Shown: piece after piece, positions 6,719 through 8,114 of the stretch
Position numbering within the stretch: the first letter of the stretch is position 1
How the letters are laid out: every line of letters begins with the position of its first letter
Origin: Terriglobales bacterium
Lineage (GTDB): Bacteria > Acidobacteriota > Terriglobia > Terriglobales > Acidobacteriaceae
Assembly: GCA_015655365.1 (NCBI GenBank)
Contig: JAATFE010000394.1
Coordinates: forward strand, 1-8,114
Length of the DNA stretch: 8,114 bases
Direction: 5' to 3'
Notes under the pieces: generated by a model
What the model was told of the DNA's origin: nothing
Database searches by the model: none
Seen by the model: only the letters and a program-made list of their open reading frames with translations
Translations under genes and position numbers: made by a program

Positions 6719-7453
6719 ATGCTGATACAACTGGCACAGGGAGTCATCCGCATTTCCCGCGGCAAGGATGGTGGCGAATTGACATTGAGCGTGCAAGAGC
6801 AGTTCGGGCAAATCGATATCTATGTCTTCGATCAGATCTTGCGGGGGAACATCGCGCCCGGCATGCGCGTGCTCGACGCCGGCTGCGGTTACGGGCGAAA
6901 CCTGGTGCATCTGCTGCGCGAAGGCTGCGAAGTATTTGCCCTCGACGAGGATGCCGAGGGCGTCGAGCACATCCGCAAGCTCTCCGCCTCGCTCATGACC
7001 GGCTTGCCCGCCAAAAACTTCCAAGTGGGACCGGTCGAGCGGATGCCCTTCCCAAATGAGTTTGCGGATGTGGTGATTTGCAGTGCGGTGCTTCATTTTG
7101 CGCGGGATGAAGAGCACTTCCGCGCCATGTTGTCTGAGCTTTGGCGAGTGCTCAGGCCCGGCGGGATGCTGTTTTGCCGCTTGGGTTCGCGGATTGGCAT
7201 GGACTTCGAGCGGGTCGGAGGTAATCGCTTCATCGTTGGAGACGGAGCGGAGTGGTTTCTGGTGGATGAAGAAATGCTGCTCGATTTGACTGAGGAGCTA
7301 AACGCCGTCCTCGTCGATCCGCTGAAAACGACCATCGTGCAGGATCTGCGCTGCATGACGACCTGGGTCCTGAGAAAGCGAAGAAGCTGGAGCAGTCTCC
7401 AGCTTCCGCAAGACCCCATCGTGCTCTGCACTCAGGTTATGCACCGGGCTTGA
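6719..7453 (+). CDS. Class I SAM-dependent methyltransferase, substrate unknown
   Basis: A Rossmann-fold methyltransferase of the Methyltransf_11/25 type, 244 residues from the ATG at 6719. Motif I is [13 protein letters not shown] (about 50-62), followed by the acidic strand end EVFALDED (about 71-78). Next come the [19 protein letters not shown] motif (about 109-127) and the post-motif [12 protein letters not shown] block (about 141-152). The recognisable fold ends near TTWVLRK (about 214-220); the final 24 residues are low-similarity tail encoded across a hairpin. The start is uncertain. The frame is open back to 6599, but that would overlap the divergent protease start and its Shine-Dalgarno. 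TTG 6779, just before the conserved [14 protein letters not shown] segment, is another candidate. Nothing in the sequence names the substrate. The stop overlaps the converging arsM by 17 bp. Confidence 0.82.
   Translation: MLIQLAQGVIRISRGKDGGELTLSVQEQFGQIDIYVFDQILRGNIAPGMRVLDAGCGYGRNLVHLLREGCEVFALDEDAEGVEHIRKLSASLMTGLPAKNFQVGPVERMPFPNEFADVVICSAVLHFARDEEHFRAMLSELWRVLRPGGMLFCRLGSRIGMDFERVGGNRFIVGDGAEWFLVDEEMLLDLTEELNAVLVDPLKTTIVQDLRCMTTWVLRKRRSWSSLQLPQDPIVLCTQVMHRA
7383..7406. terminator. Perfect hairpin near the 3' ends of two converging genes
   Basis: GAAGCTGGAG (7383-7392), loop CAGT, CTCCAGCTTC (7397-7406): a perfect 10-bp stem with a 4-base loop. It lies inside the last codons of the plus-strand methyltransferase and 31 bp beyond the arsM stop on the minus strand. 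Neither side has a real T-tract, so it may act as a bidirectional or factor-assisted terminator, or as a 3' end stabiliser. Confidence 0.5.
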
Positions 7454-8114
7454 TGGCGTAGACCTTTACGCTTGCCGCGGCCGCATTGATGTCGTACTTG
7501 GAGAGCAGTTCCTTCAATTCGTCGTGCAGCGAATCCGATGGCGCGGGCGTGGAAGAACAGCACGGGGCCTCAACCACCTGGAATGGATTGGACGCGTCCA
7601 TCGCCGGCGAGCAGCAGCCAGACTGATTCTCAACCTTGGCGTACGCATTGAGGTCCTTGCCGCTCTCCACAATCTCCACATGCTCGAAGCCTGCGGCGAG
7701 CAGTCCGGCCCGATAGTCCCCAATCTTGATGGCTCCGGCAATGCAGCCGACATAGGCAGCGATGCTCTGCGCCACGGCCTCGGGTAGTTCGCCCTTCAAG
7801 GCAATGTCGCTCACCGCAACCCGGCCGCCGGGCTTCAGCACGCGGGCAATCTCGCGGAAGACGGCAGGCTTATCCGGCGCGAGGTTCAGAACGCAATTCG
7901 AAATGACGCAATCGACCGATGCATCCGCCAACGGAATCCGGTCAATCGTCGACTGGTAAAACTCGACGTTGGTATAGCCGCCAGCCTTGGCGTTGGCGCG
8001 CGCCCGCTCAATCATGGCCGGCGTCATATCGATGCCAATCGCGCGGCCTTCGGGGCCGACCATCCTCGCCGCAAGAAACACGTCGAGCCCGCCGCCGGAG
8101 CCGAGATCCACCAC
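7437..8114 (-). CDS. arsM: Arsenite S-adenosylmethionine methyltransferase, C-terminal part
   Basis: The 3' 226 codons of an arsM gene whose 5' end lies beyond the right edge. ArsM transfers methyl groups from SAM to As(III), giving methylated and volatile arsenicals. Motif I is [16 protein letters not shown] at the very start of the visible part, followed by [16 protein letters not shown]. Counting from the first visible codon, C74 in VISNCVLNL and C124 in YVGCIAGA match the two downstream arsenic-binding cysteines of the family; the third, N-terminal one is expected outside the window. Vicinal cysteine pairs at 167-168 and 185-186 lie in the C-terminal domain. The GTG at the edge is the valine of motif I, not a start. 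No other ars gene is visible here, so its operon context must be to the right. Confidence 0.92.
   Translation of the reverse strand: MVDLGSGGGLDVFLAARMVGPEGRAIGIDMTPAMIERARANAKAGGYTNVEFYQSTIDRIPLADASVDCVISNCVLNLAPDKPAVFREIARVLKPGGRVAVSDIALKGELPEAVAQSIAAYVGCIAGAIKIGDYRAGLLAAGFEHVEIVESGKDLNAYAKVENQSGCCSPAMDASNPFQVVEAPCCSSTPAPSDSLHDELKELLSKYDINAAAASVKVYAIKPGA

Noticed and set aside
6779..6807. TTGACA at 6779-6784 as a -35 box for the methyltransferase gene
   Set aside because: No -10-like hexamer lies 16-18 bp downstream, and the site is at or inside the probable coding start.

Overview
The window reads as a GC-rich bacterial chromosome segment. The gene families, high GC and short spaced octamer repeats next to genes fit an Acidobacteriota-type genome. 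That placement is an inference from recalled protein styles, not something the sequence proves. Most of the window is ordinary. I did not find a clearly new multi-gene system, but several small structures are recorded.

Left part (1-1047, minus strand): a toxin-antitoxin locus. An AbrB-type antitoxin gene overlaps a PIN-domain (VapC-like) ribonuclease toxin gene by 4 bp. Downstream on the same strand lies a second, shorter AbrB-type gene with no toxin beside it in the window. Between toxin and second AbrB gene is a short spaced direct repeat of unknown origin.

Middle part (1165-5069, plus strand): recO (DNA recombination mediator) followed by glyQ and glyS, the alpha and beta subunits of tetrameric glycyl-tRNA synthetase. 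The three genes are closely spaced (37 and 67 bp gaps) and probably form one operon. A small dyad touches the glyQ ribosome binding site, and an octamer repeat cluster with a hairpin fills the glyQ-glyS gap. A strong hairpin after glyS (5101-5129) is the likely terminator, and may serve the converging gene as well.

Right part (5174-8114): a secreted HtrA/DegP-type serine protease with two PDZ domains on the minus strand, starting from GTG behind a perfect Shine-Dalgarno. Diverging from it on the plus strand is a class I SAM-dependent methyltransferase of unassigned substrate. Converging on that is the C-terminal part of an arsenite methyltransferase (arsM) that runs off the right edge. The two methyltransferase genes overlap tail to tail by 17 bp, and a perfect 10-bp-stem hairpin lies inside the 3' end of the first.

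The parts are functionally separate: a stress or mobile TA module, a housekeeping repair/translation operon, envelope protein quality control, and arsenic detoxification. No stretch over 300 bases lacks a gene.
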